NCBI GenBank assembly: GCA_003164035.1
Contig: PLRS01000092.1
Location: 1-64,000 of the forward strand
DNA length: 64,000 nt
Reading direction: 5' to 3'
Source of the DNA: Bryobacterales bacterium
Lineage (GTDB): Bacteria > Acidobacteriota > Terriglobia > Bryobacterales > Bryobacteraceae
Both the position numbers and the translations under genes were made by a program. Each line of letters opens with the position of its first letter. Position 1 is the first letter of the stretch. Shown piece after piece: positions 42,133 through 51,637 of the stretch. The notes beneath the pieces were generated by a model, which saw only the letters and a list, made by a program, of their open reading frames with translations, was not told where the DNA came from and did no database searches.

Positions 42133-42993
42133 TTACACGAAGTACTTGTCAACCAGTATCCCCAGTTTGCGGCGCGTCGGCTCGGGCACCAGCTTGCGGT
42201 CGGTAAGAATCGCATGGGCCAGCGCCGAGCCGCACTTGCAACCGCGTTCGGCCGGCGTCCGCGCCACCGCTTCCGCCACCACTTTACTCGCGTTCTCCGC
42301 GTTCTTCGTCAGCGTGGCGATAATCTGCGTCACCGTCACCGCATCGTGGTCCTCGTGCCAGCAGTCGTAATCCGTCACCATCGCCACTGTCACGTAACAG
42401 ATTTCCGCTTCCCGTGCCAGCTTCGCCTCGGTCAAATTCGTCATCCCGATCACGTCCATGCCCCAGCTTCGGTATAGGAACGATTCCGCTTTCGTCGAAA
42501 ACGCCGGGCCTTCCATGCACACGTACGTCCCGCCTCGCGCCGCCGATACCCCGGCTGCCTGGCACGCGTCCCGCACCACCTCGCTCAACTGCGGGCACAC
42601 CGGCTCGGCGAAGCTCACGTGCGCCACCAGCCCCTCCCCGAAGAACGTCGACGCGCGCCCCTGTGTACGGTCCATAAATTGGTCGGGAATCACGAAATCG
42701 AGAGGTCTGTGCTCCTCCTTGAGCGAGCCCACCGCGCTCAGCGAAATGATGCGTTCCACCCCCAGCCGCTTCATCCCGTAAATGTTGGCGCGATAATTGA
42801 GCTCCGAAGGCGATATCCGGTGCCCCCGCCCGTGCCGCGCGAGAAACGCCACCTTCCGGCCCGCCAGCCTCCCCACCACATAGTTGTCCGAGGGCGCGCC
42901 GAATGGCGTCTCCAGCACGACTTCCTCCTGCGCTTCAAATCCCGGCATCGCATATAGCCCGCTGCCGCCGATGATTCCGATTTCCGCTTCCAA
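42133..42993 (-). CDS. mtnP: S-methyl-5'-thioadenosine phosphorylase
   Basis: 286 residues. Phosphorolysis of methylthioadenosine to adenine and 5-methylthioribose-1-phosphate in methionine salvage. Visible: IGIIGGSGLY, phosphate-site ARHGRGHRISP, RANIYGMKRLGVERI, CMEGPAFSTKAES, GMDVIGMTNLTEAKLAREAE and VTDYDCW. Length is standard. It follows meaB by 3 bases and precedes the GT9-like gene by 16 bases, suggesting one transcript, though the functions look unrelated. Confidence 0.96.
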   Translation of the reverse strand: MEAEIGIIGGSGLYAMPGFEAQEEVVLETPFGAPSDNYVVGRLAGRKVAFLARHGRGHRISPSELNYRANIYGMKRLGVERIISLSAVGSLKEEHRPLDFVIPDQFMDRTQGRASTFFGEGLVAHVSFAEPVCPQLSEVVRDACQAAGVSAARGGTYVCMEGPAFSTKAESFLYRSWGMDVIGMTNLTEAKLAREAEICYVTVAMVTDYDCWHEDHDAVTVTQIIATLTKNAENASKVVAEAVARTPAERGCKCGSALAHAILTDRKLVPEPTRRKLGILVDKYFV

Positions 42994-42996
42994 AAT

Positions 42997-43767
42997 TCAG
43001 TCTCCTGTCGGGGCCGGTCGCCGCCTGCCGCCGGCCCAGGCTTTCTCCATCGCTTCCCACAACTCGCCAATTCCCCGGTCCTCGCTGGCCACCGTCCGCA
43101 CCACCGCCGGCCGCATGGCCCGGTCGCCGCCGGTCCCCAGATCCAGCATCCCCCGCACTTCCGCCGCCACCCGGTCCGCTCCCGGCAGGTCCGACTTGTT
43201 CACCGCGAAGACGTCGGCGATTTCCATGATGCCCGCCTTGAGCGTCTGCACCTCGTCGCCCATCCCCGGCGCCAGCACGACCACCGTAACCGGTACCAGC
43301 CCGGCGATTTCCGTCTCGTCCTGACCCACCCCTACCGTCTCCACCAGCACCGCGTCCCGCCCCGCCCCATCCAGCAGCCGTACCAGCTCCGCCGTCGCCC
43401 CCGCTACCCCGCCGGAGTTCCCGCGCGTGGCCACCGACCGAATGAACACCCCCGCGTCGCCCGAGTGCCGCTGCATGCGGATGCGGTCGCCCAGAATCGC
43501 CCCGCCCGTGATCCGGCTGCTAGGGTCGATGGCGAGTATCGCCACGGTCTTCGACTGCCGGCGTAAATGCCGCGCCAGCGCGTCGATCAGCGTACTCTTG
43601 CCCGCTCCCGGCGGCCCCGTGATGCCGGCAACGCGCGCCTGCCCGGCCAAGGCCCCCAGCTCCGCCAGAATCGCGGCGCCTTCCTCCGTGCGGTTTTCCA
43701 CCGCCGTCATGGCGCGCGCCAGCCTCCGCAAATCGCCACCGCGAATCTGTCGGGCCAGCTCGGTCAT
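42997..43767 (-). CDS. meaB: MeaB-like G3E GTPase, compact version
   Basis: 256 residues. A GTPase chaperone that protects and reloads methylmalonyl-CoA mutase or related B12-dependent mutases. Motifs: AGITGPPGAGKSTLIDAL, AIDPSSRITGGAILGDRIRM, FIRSVATRGNSGGVAGAT, VETVGVGQDE and NKSDLPGA. The usual C-terminal dimerisation arm is short: family members are often 310-340 residues and this ends at AGGRRRPAPTGD. No mutase gene is adjacent. First gene of the meaB-mtnP-GT9 run. Confidence 0.9.
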   Translation of the reverse strand: MTELARQIRGGDLRRLARAMTAVENRTEEGAAILAELGALAGQARVAGITGPPGAGKSTLIDALARHLRRQSKTVAILAIDPSSRITGGAILGDRIRMQRHSGDAGVFIRSVATRGNSGGVAGATAELVRLLDGAGRDAVLVETVGVGQDETEIAGLVPVTVVVLAPGMGDEVQTLKAGIMEIADVFAVNKSDLPGADRVAAEVRGMLDLGTGGDRAMRPAVVRTVASEDRGIGELWEAMEKAWAGGRRRPAPTGD

Positions 43768-43923
43768 CTACGGAGTTTCACGTCGTGATAGTCAACTGCC
43801 ATATCCGCTAGCCTATGTCCCGCCGACGCGGAAGCTTGGTAGGGCGGACCCCCTGGTCCGCCTTCCTTCGACGAGGACTCCGCTATTGCCTGGGCTTGGC
43901 TCGCTCCCTCCAGCCCCTCCCCC
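43768..43923. other. intergenic spacer with a GGCGGACC..GGTCCGCC hairpin
   Basis: 156 bases. GGGCGGACC (about 43842) pairs with GGTCCGCCTT a few bases later (loop CCCT). No gene seen. Confidence 0.55.
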
Positions 43924-45132
43924 CTACACGATCTCCCCGCGTGCCGCGTCCCACGTCACGCTCCGCTGTTCCCGGTAGCTCTCGACCGACATCCGGCAGG
44001 CGATCGATACCCGGTATCCCAACTCGAACGGACAGTTCACCTGCCGCGCCGGCCCGCGAATCGCGTCGAGAAAGTTCTGCATGTGCGCCTTCGGGTCCGC
44101 CCGGCTCGTCCCCTGCATTTCCACCCCGTCCCGCCGGTTCACCTTCTGCGGCGCATACCGAATCCCCTGCGGCGTGTGCGAAATGCTTCCGTCGGTCCCG
44201 AGTACGCTTTCCTCCACTCCCAGCGAGTCGTTGCCGAACCCCGATACCCAACTGAACAGAATCTCCTCCTCGTGTTCCATCGCCACGCTCATCGTGTCCG
44301 GCACCTCGCGGCCGTCCTTCCATAGGTACAGCCCGCCAGTCATGGTCACTTTCCGCGGAATCTCCAGCTTCAGCGCTTTGTACCAGAACGCCAGTTGGTG
44401 GCACATGTTCTCGTATACGTTGCCCCCCGAATAGTCCCAGTAGAAGCGCCAGTTGATGTACCGGTTGGCGTCGAACGGGCGCTCCGGCGCGTCCCCCAGA
44501 AACGACTTCCACATGATGTTCTCCGCCGTCATATCGGGATAGACCGGCCGCGACCACTGGGGCTTGCCCCGCGGCGTGTTCCTGTACATGTGGGCTTCGA
44601 TCGCCGTGATCCGCCCCATCAGCTCCGGCCGCAGAAACCGCGCCGCGTCCACTGCCGGGCCGCTCGAGGTCCACTGGTGCCCGATCTGCACCACCCGTCC
44701 CGCCCCCGCCCGCTCCACCGCCGCCCGCATCCTCCGCCCGTGTTCCGGCGTGAACGCCATCGTCTTTTCCTGGTAAACGTGCTTGCCCGCGTCGAGCGCC
44801 GCCGTAAAATGTTCCGCGTGCAGATGCTGCGGCGTCGCAATCAGCACCGCGTCGATCGACGTGTCTTCCAGCATCCGCCGGTAGTCGAGATACGTCTTCG
44901 AGCCCGCCGCGATCCCTTTCACTTCCTCCAGCCGCCGTGTGTACACGTCCGCCGCGCCCACGCACTCCACGTTGCCGCACTCGATCGCCTGCCGCAGTAT
45001 CTCCGACCCGCGCGCCCCCGCGCCAATGATCCCGATCCGAATCCGGTCGTTGGCGCCAAGCACCCCCGAAGAGGCCAGCGTGCCCGCCAATCCCGTGGCT
45101 ACCTGGCTGATAAAAATTCGCCGTGACTGCAT
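43924..45132 (-). CDS. Tat-exported Gfo/Idh/MocA-family oxidoreductase
   Basis: 402 residues. The N terminus MQSRRIFISQVATGLAGTLA has a twin-Arg (SRRIFI) followed by a hydrophobic stretch, the Tat export pattern common for this family in acidobacteria and planctomycetes. Then the NAD(P) Rossmann motif IGIIGAGARGSEIL, ATPQHLHAEHF, and the family EKTMAFTPEHGRRM with the catalytic Lys. Such exported enzymes carry the cofactor across and often act on sugars in the periplasm; substrate unknown. The ATG at 45132 begins the Tat signal; earlier in-frame sequence is repeat. Confidence 0.88.
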   Translation of the reverse strand: MQSRRIFISQVATGLAGTLASSGVLGANDRIRIGIIGAGARGSEILRQAIECGNVECVGAADVYTRRLEEVKGIAAGSKTYLDYRRMLEDTSIDAVLIATPQHLHAEHFTAALDAGKHVYQEKTMAFTPEHGRRMRAAVERAGAGRVVQIGHQWTSSGPAVDAARFLRPELMGRITAIEAHMYRNTPRGKPQWSRPVYPDMTAENIMWKSFLGDAPERPFDANRYINWRFYWDYSGGNVYENMCHQLAFWYKALKLEIPRKVTMTGGLYLWKDGREVPDTMSVAMEHEEEILFSWVSGFGNDSLGVEESVLGTDGSISHTPQGIRYAPQKVNRRDGVEMQGTSRADPKAHMQNFLDAIRGPARQVNCPFELGYRVSIACRMSVESYREQRSVTWDAARGEIV

Positions 45133-45368
45133 GAGGAACGCTCCGTCAGTAAACCCGATTATAGCGTTTGGCCGAACCTGGGGACTCTCCCGCCGCAACG
45201 GCTTTTTTGTGGCGCGGACTCTCAGTCCGGATCGACGCCGGGATATGCCGGCATGGAGTAGCGAATGAGGATTGGCGCTAAGGCGATGAGGCGGAAGGGG
45301 AATAAACAAATCGCGGGCCGAAAGGCGGACTCCGAATCGCGGCAAGCCGCAACAAGCAGCCAATTGCG

Positions 45369-45400
45369 GGGCAGACCACAAAGAACGATGGTTCTGCTCC
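45369..45400. repeat. GGGCAGACCA mini-hairpin, copy 4 (imperfect)
   Basis: GGGCAGACCA pairs with TGGTTCTGCTCC with one bulge and one mismatch around a CAAAGAACGA loop. Confidence 0.6.
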
Positions 45401-45429
45401 GCGGAGGAGTATAGCGGCGAGCAAGAACG

Positions 45430-45473
45430 CCCGGAGGTGTCCCGGCGTGGCAGAGTGAGAGTCCGCCCCACGG
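45430..45473. repeat. dispersed repeat, GGCAGAGTGAGAGTCC type, copy 3
   Basis: Third copy of the sequence at 134-179 and 25528-25572. Confidence 0.65.
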
Positions 45474-45547
45474 AAAACAGTGGTGACGGGCGCGGCACGC
45501 TGAGCCGTACTACCATGTAGGTTCATTCGCGCTTTGGCTGGTATCCC

Positions 45548-46294
45548 ATGCGGTTCAAGCTGATCAGTTGCGAAGTTCTCTTACGCGAAATGTGCGACGC
45601 CTGCGCGCATTCGCCGCACCAGGTGGACGTGGAGTTTCTGCCCAAGGGGCTGCACGACCTGGGAGGCAAGCCGATGGCGGCGAAGGTCCAGGAAGCGGTG
45701 GACCGCGCGCCGGAGGGCATGTACGCCGCGATTCTGCTGGGATACGGGCTGTGCGGGCTTGGGCTGGACGGGGTGGCGGCGCGGCATACGCGGCTGGTGC
45801 TGCCGCGCGCGCACGACTGCATCGCGCTGCTGATGGGCGGGCGCGACCGCTACCAGGCGTACTTCGATACCAATCCGGGCACCTATTACCGCTCGACCGG
45901 GTGGCTCGAGCGCGGCAAGGGCTTGCAGCAGTTGACCCACAACACGGTGGGAATCGACGCGCCGCTCCAAGCGCTGATCGACAAATACGGCGAGGACAAC
46001 GGGCGCTACCTGTACGAGGAGATGACGCGCTACCGCTCGCAGTACCGCAAGCTGGCGTTCATCGAGACGGGGTTGGAGGCCGGCGGGAAGTTCGTGGCCG
46101 AAGCGGAGGCCGAAGCCGGCGAGAACGGCTGGAGCTTCGAGCGGCTGACGGGCGACCTGGGGTGGCTGCGGCGCATGGCGGATGGCGAGTGGGCGGAAAC
46201 CGAGTTCGTGGTGACCGAGCCGGGCCAGCGCATTGCGGCCACCTATGACGACAGCGTGGTGAAGGCCCGGGACGGCGCGCGCAGCGGCTCGTGA
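45548..46294 (+). CDS. DUF1638 protein
   Basis: 248 residues of the DUF1638 family: KLISCEVLLREMCDACA opens with the conserved CEV(L/M)xRE, YGLCGLGLDGV and LPRAHDCIALLMG (HDC motif) follow, then GTYYRSTGW and ETGLEAGG. Conserved Cys/His hint at metal or corrinoid binding. DUF1638 genes often lie in corrinoid methyltransferase loci. Here the stop overlaps the GTG start of the reactivase-like gene by four bases, so the two are translated together. Confidence 0.88.
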   Translation: MRFKLISCEVLLREMCDACAHSPHQVDVEFLPKGLHDLGGKPMAAKVQEAVDRAPEGMYAAILLGYGLCGLGLDGVAARHTRLVLPRAHDCIALLMGGRDRYQAYFDTNPGTYYRSTGWLERGKGLQQLTHNTVGIDAPLQALIDKYGEDNGRYLYEEMTRYRSQYRKLAFIETGLEAGGKFVAEAEAEAGENGWSFERLTGDLGWLRRMADGEWAETEFVVTEPGQRIAATYDDSVVKARDGARSGS

Positions 46295-47730
46295 AGCTCG
46301 AACTCCAACACAACCGGCGGCAGACGATGGCCGATCAGCTCTTCGAAGCGGGCGTGGAATTCCCCTGCGGCGGCGAGAGCGCCTGCGGCGGCTGCAAGGT
46401 GCGGGTGCTGGAAGGGGAAGTACCGGCGACCGTGGCCATGCGCCAGGCGCTCAGCGAGGAAGAGATCCGCGACGGATGGCGCCTGGCCTGCTGCGCGGGG
46501 TGGGCACCCGGAGCGGAACGCGTGGTGGTGGAGGTGGAGCAATGGTCGCTCGACGTGCTCACCGACGAAGCGCGGGTGCCGATCGAACCGCGCGCGGGAC
46601 GGGGGGCGGCGATCGACCTGGGTACGACCACGCTGGTGGTTCAGGTGGTGGACCTGGGGACGGGCGAAGTGCTGGGAGTGGAGACCGGCATCAACCCGCA
46701 GGCGCGCTATGGGGCCGACGTGATGAGCCGGCTGCAGTACGAGCTTCGGCACGCGGGCGAACTGGGGCGCTCGATCCGCGAAACGCTGGGGAGGATGCTG
46801 GGCGGCGAGCCGCTACGCGAGGTGCTGGTAGCGGGCAATACGGTAATGCACCACCTCTTCTGCGGCCTGGATGTGGAGCCGTTGACGCACACGCCGTTCC
46901 TTTCGCCGACGCCGGGCGGCTACCGCTTCGCCGACTGGGAGTTGGGATGGCCGGGGCCGGCCGAATTCCTGCCTTGCCTGGGCGGATTCGTGGGCAGCGA
47001 CCTGCTGTGCGGCATCGTGGCCACGCGTCTGGACGAGCAGGCGCGGCCGCGTGCGCTGTTCGACATCGGCACCAATGGCGAGGTGGTGGTGGGGTCGGCG
47101 CAAGGGATTGTGTGCGCGTCGACGGCGGCCGGCCCGGCCTTTGAGGGCGGCCGGATTAGGGCGGGAATGCGGGCGGGCGCCGGGGCGATCGACGGGGTAC
47201 ACGTGCGCGACGGCAGCCTCGATTGCCACGTGATCGGCGGGGGCGCGGCGCGGGGAATTTGCGGCAGCGGGCTGGTGGACGCGGCGGCGGGCGGCATCGA
47301 ACTGGGCTGGATCGGGGCCAACGGGCGGCTGACGAACGCGGAGAAGCGCTTGCCGCTGGCCGATGGCGTCGCGCTGGCGCAGAGCGACATCCGCGAGTTG
47401 CAACTGGCCAAAGGCGCGCTGGCGGCGGGCTTGCGCATGCTTGCCGGCGGAGGCGTGGAAAAGCTGAACCTGGCGGGCGCGTTCGGCAACTATATCCGCC
47501 AGGCGAGCGCGCGCGCCATCGGGCTGTTGCCCGAGGATTTACCGATAGAGCCGGTGGGCAACAGCGCGCTGCGCGGCGCGCGCATGCTGCTGCTGGCGCC
47601 ATCCACCCGTTCGGCGCGGTTGCGGCGCATTCGGGCGCTGGCGCGGCACGTGGAGCTTGCCGCCGATCCCGATTTCCAATACGTTTACGCGGAGAGGATG
47701 GCGCTGGCGCGATACTCGTTGAGCGGATGA
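46291..47730 (+). CDS. corrinoid-protein reactivase-like (RACE/DUF4445, ASKHA) with 2Fe-2S domain
   Basis: 479 residues. N-terminal ferredoxin: PCGGESACGGCKV with the fourth Cys in RLACCA; then a DUF4445/ASKHA ATPase-like domain with GAAIDLGTTTLVVQVVD, ETGINPQARYGADVMSRL, AGNTVMHHLFCG, FDIGTNGEVV and AGPAFEGG. These proteins use ATP to reduce inactive Co(II) corrinoid proteins back to Co(I). No corrinoid protein or methyltransferase is nearby, so the client (possibly MetH, a mutase or a distant Mtt/Mtv-type system) is unknown. GTG start at 46291 overlaps the DUF1638 stop. Confidence 0.88.
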   Translation: MKLELQHNRRQTMADQLFEAGVEFPCGGESACGGCKVRVLEGEVPATVAMRQALSEEEIRDGWRLACCAGWAPGAERVVVEVEQWSLDVLTDEARVPIEPRAGRGAAIDLGTTTLVVQVVDLGTGEVLGVETGINPQARYGADVMSRLQYELRHAGELGRSIRETLGRMLGGEPLREVLVAGNTVMHHLFCGLDVEPLTHTPFLSPTPGGYRFADWELGWPGPAEFLPCLGGFVGSDLLCGIVATRLDEQARPRALFDIGTNGEVVVGSAQGIVCASTAAGPAFEGGRIRAGMRAGAGAIDGVHVRDGSLDCHVIGGGAARGICGSGLVDAAAGGIELGWIGANGRLTNAEKRLPLADGVALAQSDIRELQLAKGALAAGLRMLAGGGVEKLNLAGAFGNYIRQASARAIGLLPEDLPIEPVGNSALRGARMLLLAPSTRSARLRRIRALARHVELAADPDFQYVYAERMALARYSLSG

Positions 47731-47771
47731 GCGGGGCACGTAGTCGTCTATCGCCGGGGGCAAAGGGCCCG

Positions 47772-48926
47772 TTACCGAAAGTTCGCTTTGATTTCCGCGT
47801 AGGCCCAATCGAGCCAGGGGAGCAGGGCTTCGATGTCGGCTGTTTCGACGGTTGCGCCGCCCCAAATCCTCAGGCCGGCCGGGGCGTCGCGGTAGGCGCC
47901 GATGTCGTAGGCTGCTCCCTCTTTATCGAGCAGCGAGACGATGGCTTTGGCGCTCTTCGCCTGCTCTTCGGCGGGGAGCGCGAGATAGGCGGGGTCGACA
48001 ATCTTCAGACAAATCGAGGTGCTCGACCGGATGGCTTTTTCCTCCGCCAGAAACCCGGCCCAGGAAGAGCGCGCGACCCAATCCTCGATCGCCTTCAGGT
48101 TGGCCTGGGACCGCGCCAGGAGAGCCGGCAGGCCGCCGATCGACTCGGCCCACTTCAGCCCGTCGAGGGCGTCTTCCACGCACAGCATCGAGGGGGTGTT
48201 GATGGTGTCGCCCTCGAAGATGCCGGCGATCGGTTTACCGCCCTTCGCCATCTGGAAGATTTTGGGCAGCGGGCGATCGGGCGTGTATTCTCCCAGCCGC
48301 TTGACCGCGCGCGGGCCGAGGGCGATCATGCCATGCGCCGCCTCGCCGCCCAGCACCTTCTGCCAACTCCAGGTGACCACGTCCAGCTTGTGCCACGGTA
48401 CGTCCATCGCATAGACCGCCGAAGTGGCATCGCATATGGACAGGCCCTGGCGATCGGCGGCGATCCAATCCCCATCGGGAACCTTCACGCCCGAAGTGGT
48501 CCCGTTCCAGGGGAAGACCACGTCGCGCGACCAGTCCGCCTGGCTCAGGTCCGGCAGCTTGCCATAGCCGGCCTGAAAGAGGCGCAGGTCTTTCAGCTTG
48601 AGTTGGCTCTTGCAATCGGCCGCCCAACCGGCGCCGAAACTCTCCCACGAGAATACGTCGGCGCCGCGCGGGCCAATCAGCGACCAGAGCGCCATCTCGA
48701 CCGCACCGGTATCGGAAGCCGGCACGATCCCGAGTAAGTAACCCTCCGGCATGCCCAGCAGCTTCTTACTCCGCTCGATCGCTTCCGCCAGCTTTTTCTT
48801 GCCGATCTTAGCGCGGTGAGATCGCCCAACGGCGGCATCCTTCAGTGCGTCGAGAGACCAGCCGGGCCGTTTGGCGCACGGTCCGGAAGAAAAACAGGGA
48901 TTGGTAGGAGTTAGGGATGGCTTCAT
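47772..48926 (-). CDS. serC: phosphoserine aminotransferase
   Basis: 384-residue fold-type I PLP enzyme that turns 3-phosphohydroxypyruvate into phosphoserine. [48 protein letters not shown] and the PLP Lys in [15 protein letters not shown] are the signatures of the SerC branch found in acidobacteria and alphaproteobacteria. It follows serA by 16 bases, giving the two consecutive steps of serine synthesis in one unit. The ATG at 48926 gives [16 protein letters not shown], the usual start; a longer frame overlaps serA. Confidence 0.95.
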   Translation of the reverse strand: MKPSLTPTNPCFSSGPCAKRPGWSLDALKDAAVGRSHRAKIGKKKLAEAIERSKKLLGMPEGYLLGIVPASDTGAVEMALWSLIGPRGADVFSWESFGAGWAADCKSQLKLKDLRLFQAGYGKLPDLSQADWSRDVVFPWNGTTSGVKVPDGDWIAADRQGLSICDATSAVYAMDVPWHKLDVVTWSWQKVLGGEAAHGMIALGPRAVKRLGEYTPDRPLPKIFQMAKGGKPIAGIFEGDTINTPSMLCVEDALDGLKWAESIGGLPALLARSQANLKAIEDWVARSSWAGFLAEEKAIRSSTSICLKIVDPAYLALPAEEQAKSAKAIVSLLDKEGAAYDIGAYRDAPAGLRIWGGATVETADIEALLPWLDWAYAEIKANFR

Positions 48927-48942
48927 ATACTTACTCGACCAC

Positions 48943-50532
48943 TTATTCGAATTCCACCGCGCGGGCGAATCGGACCGCCGGATTTTCGCGCAGTTGCGCC
49001 AGCACGGACTCGGGCACCAGGCCATCGGTCGAAACCAGAGCCACGGCATCGAGCGGACGGCCGGGAGCGGTGGGTGCATCGCGGCGGCCGAGGGAGAAAT
49101 TGGCGATATTGATCTGGTTCTTGCCCAGCACGGTACCGACATGCCCGATGACGCCGGGCACATCGTGGTTCTTCATGAAGATCAGGGAGCCGGAAAGCGC
49201 CGCTTCGCAGTAGATTCCCTCCACCTGGAGGAGCCGGGGCTTTTCCAGCACCACGGCGCCTTCCACCGAGGTGGTGCCGGCATCGGTGATCAGGTCGAGA
49301 CGGATGGTGTCGATGTGGCCGGTGCGGCGGTGGCGGCTCTCCTGCACGTTCCAGCCGCGCTGTTCGGCGATCGGCATGGCGTTCACCAGGTTGGCGCGCT
49401 TCGACGTGGACCGGGCCAGGACGCCGGCCAGTCCGGCATTGCGCAGCAGGTTGGTGTTGCCGTCGCCGATGCGGCCGAAGTAAGTCAGGCGCACGGTGCG
49501 CGGGTTGCCGGTGGCGATGTAGGCGGCGAAAATGCCCAGCCGCTCGGCCAGGGTGATATAAGGGCTGATGGCGCGGTACTGTTCGGGAGAAAGCGCCGTC
49601 ATATTCACGGCATTGATCGCCACGCCGGTGGAAAGATACTCCACCACCTGTTCGGCGATGCGCACACCGACGATTTCCTGCGCTTCTTCGGTGGATCCGC
49701 CGATGTGCGGTGTCGCCAGCACGGCTTCGGATGCGAAGGGCGGGTAGTCGGCTTTGACCGGCTCGTTAGCGAACACGTCCAGCGCGGCGTCCGCCACTTT
49801 GCCGGAAGCGACGGCCTCGGCCAGGGCGGCCTCATCCACCAGCTCGCCACGCGCGCAGTTCACGATGCGCACTCCGGGTTTCATGCCGGCGAACGCCTCG
49901 CGCGAGAGCATGCCGATAGTTTCCTCGGTAGCGGCGACGTGGAGGCTGATGTAGTCGCTGGCGGCATAGAGCGCGGCCCGATCGACCAGTTCGACCCCCA
50001 GATCGTCGGCAGTCTTCGAGGTGACATACGGGTCGTGCGCCACCACGCGCATTTCAAACGCGCGGGCCCGCTTCACCACTTCCCGGCCGATACTGCCGAG
50101 CCCCACCACGCCCAGGGTTTTGCCGCGCAGCTCGTTGCCCATGAATTTTTTCTTTTCCCACTTGCCGGCGCGGGTGGAGGCGTTGGCCTGGGGAATATGG
50201 CGGGCCATGGCCAGCATCAGCGCGAGGGTGTGCTCGGCCACCGAAATGGCGTTGCCGCCGGGGGTATTCATGACCACCACGCCGGCGGCGGTAGCGGCGT
50301 CCAGATCGACGTTGTCGACGCCCACGCCGGCCCGGCCGATCACACGCAGTTTGGGCGCCTTTTCGAGCACGGCGGCATTCACCTGGACGGCGCTACGCAC
50401 CACCAGCGCTTCGGCTTCGGCCAGGTGCGGGGCGTACTCCTTGGGATTCGAAACGATGACGTTCCAACCTGCCTGGGCGCGAAACAGCTCCACGGCGGCG
50501 GGGGCGATAGGCTCGGCAATCAGTATATTCAT
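48943..50532 (-). CDS. serA: D-3-phosphoglycerate dehydrogenase
   Basis: 529 residues, the long (type I) form: oxidises 3-phosphoglycerate to 3-phosphohydroxypyruvate. [16 protein letters not shown], Rossmann [12 protein letters not shown], catalytic Arg in [10 protein letters not shown] and His in [13 protein letters not shown]; a C-terminal ASB domain (about 320-450, SGVLARSTS and VSV-like [10 protein letters not shown]) and an ACT domain at the end ([21 protein letters not shown]) for serine feedback. Start ATG at 50532. Upstream of serC, which supplies the next enzyme. Confidence 0.96.
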   Translation of the reverse strand: MNILIAEPIAPAAVELFRAQAGWNVIVSNPKEYAPHLAEAEALVVRSAVQVNAAVLEKAPKLRVIGRAGVGVDNVDLDAATAAGVVVMNTPGGNAISVAEHTLALMLAMARHIPQANASTRAGKWEKKKFMGNELRGKTLGVVGLGSIGREVVKRARAFEMRVVAHDPYVTSKTADDLGVELVDRAALYAASDYISLHVAATEETIGMLSREAFAGMKPGVRIVNCARGELVDEAALAEAVASGKVADAALDVFANEPVKADYPPFASEAVLATPHIGGSTEEAQEIVGVRIAEQVVEYLSTGVAINAVNMTALSPEQYRAISPYITLAERLGIFAAYIATGNPRTVRLTYFGRIGDGNTNLLRNAGLAGVLARSTSKRANLVNAMPIAEQRGWNVQESRHRRTGHIDTIRLDLITDAGTTSVEGAVVLEKPRLLQVEGIYCEAALSGSLIFMKNHDVPGVIGHVGTVLGKNQINIANFSLGRRDAPTAPGRPLDAVALVSTDGLVPESVLAQLRENPAVRFARAVEFE

Positions 50533-50835
50533 TTTAGAAACTTGGCGACGGCAAAGGTGGGCTTCGCGGCCGCGCGGCATGGCCGCGGGCGCGTGGAATC
50601 GCGGGAAGGCGTCGGGCCGGCGGACAATAGACGATTCTCTTCGATGGGCATAGAAACGGCCCGTTAATCAGAGTAACAGACTCCATGCCCCCGGATCGAT
50701 TCCGGAGGGTCCGAGCGCCGGAATGTGGTGGCAGAGTGAAAGCCATTGCACCCTATGTCTGCGTGGGTGAAAGGGCATGCTCTATGAAAGGGGCAGGGCA
50801 GACCACAAGAAAACGATGGTCTGCCCCACAGTTGT
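50533..50835. other. intergenic region upstream of serA
   Basis: 303 bases. No gene seen. It holds the serA promoter region and, near the right side, a perfect 10-base-arm hairpin (50796-50826). Confidence 0.6.
50796..50826. terminator. GGGCAGACCA..TGGTCTGCCC hairpin, copy 5
   Basis: Perfect 10-base arms around CAAGAAAACGA, 9 bases after the stop of the unknown gene at 50836 (minus strand). It could serve as a terminator; it also belongs to the dispersed hairpin family. Confidence 0.55.
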
Positions 50836-51573
50836 CTACCAGTACTCGCCGCCGCTGAACAGGGGAGCGACCGGGTTGACGAGATTGGCCGGCGGGGCCA
50901 CCTTATTCAGCCCCCGAGTCGCCCATTGAGCGCGCCAGTCGAGGCTGAAGGCCTGCGTCCAGGTTGCCGGCAATGCATTGGCGTCGACGTGCAGATGCTG
51001 TTCCGCCTTTAGCTTCAAGGCGCCGCCTTCCACGCCTACGTTGAACATGAGGTAGCGATCGACGTGTTCGTTCGGCGACAAGGGCAGTGAGATATTGGGG
51101 ATGTCGTGCACTTCGATGGCGAGGATGCCGCCGTTCTTTTTGAGGAAGCTCCGGACGGCGTTGGCCTTTTCGTCGCCGGTCGTTTTGTTGACCCCCAGCT
51201 TGGCGACCGGAACGGGTGAGCCGGACTTGTCTAGAAGCTTGCTGCTCCCCTTGAAACCGCCCACCACCACGGGCGGCGGCAGGCCGGCCGCGGCGTTGTA
51301 AGCTTCGATGTAGCGCCTCGACCAGACCAGGTAAGTGTTGCTCTGGGGCTTGACGAGGTAGTAGTTTACCTCGACTTCATACCACTGGCCTGTGTTGTGC
51401 TCCAGCTTAATGATCCTCTCGTGCCAATCCAGCCGCGGCGTTTCAACCCAGGTGTCGAACGTCGATGGCTTGTAGACCAGCCGATAGTCGGCGTAAAAAT
51501 CATGGCCAAACTGGTGTCCTGTGTTCAGGGCGCTGAACCGCCCCGCCAATCTCTCCAGCGTCCACGTTCCCAT
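50836..51573 (-). CDS. protein of unknown function, aromatic-rich
   Basis: 245 residues, no signal peptide and no membrane segment seen. Rich in Tyr, Trp and His (YKPSTFDTWVETPRLDWHER, WYEVEVNYYLVKP), with beta-like strands; PNEHVDRYLMFNVGVEGG near the middle. No family recognised. A strong ribosome-binding site (GGAGAGGAG) lies 8 bases before the ATG. It follows the other unknown gene on the same strand with 64 bases between. It lies in the same-strand run that starts with the borosin-like genes, but nothing in the sequence ties it to them. Confidence 0.6.
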   Translation of the reverse strand: MGTWTLERLAGRFSALNTGHQFGHDFYADYRLVYKPSTFDTWVETPRLDWHERIIKLEHNTGQWYEVEVNYYLVKPQSNTYLVWSRRYIEAYNAAAGLPPPVVVGGFKGSSKLLDKSGSPVPVAKLGVNKTTGDEKANAVRSFLKKNGGILAIEVHDIPNISLPLSPNEHVDRYLMFNVGVEGGALKLKAEQHLHVDANALPATWTQAFSLDWRAQWATRGLNKVAPPANLVNPVAPLFSGGEYW

Positions 51574-51637
51574 GTTCTAAACTCCTCTCCAATGTTCTCC
51601 AAATTCTCCAAAGGGCCGGAGGCCGTAGAGCCGAAAA

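Larger units (their letters stand above)
45133..45547. other. divergent intergenic region with repeats
   Basis: 415 bases between divergent genes with no gene seen. It includes GGGCAGACCACAAAGAACG..GGTTCTGCTCC (45369-45400) and the third GGCAGAGTGAGAGTCC-type repeat (45430-45473). The promoters of both flanking genes must lie here. Confidence 0.65.

Noticed and set aside
48871-50667. 598-codon open frame antisense to serA
   Set aside because: His- and Gly-rich shadow with no motif; serA motifs and the serC-serA arrangement on the minus strand are clear.
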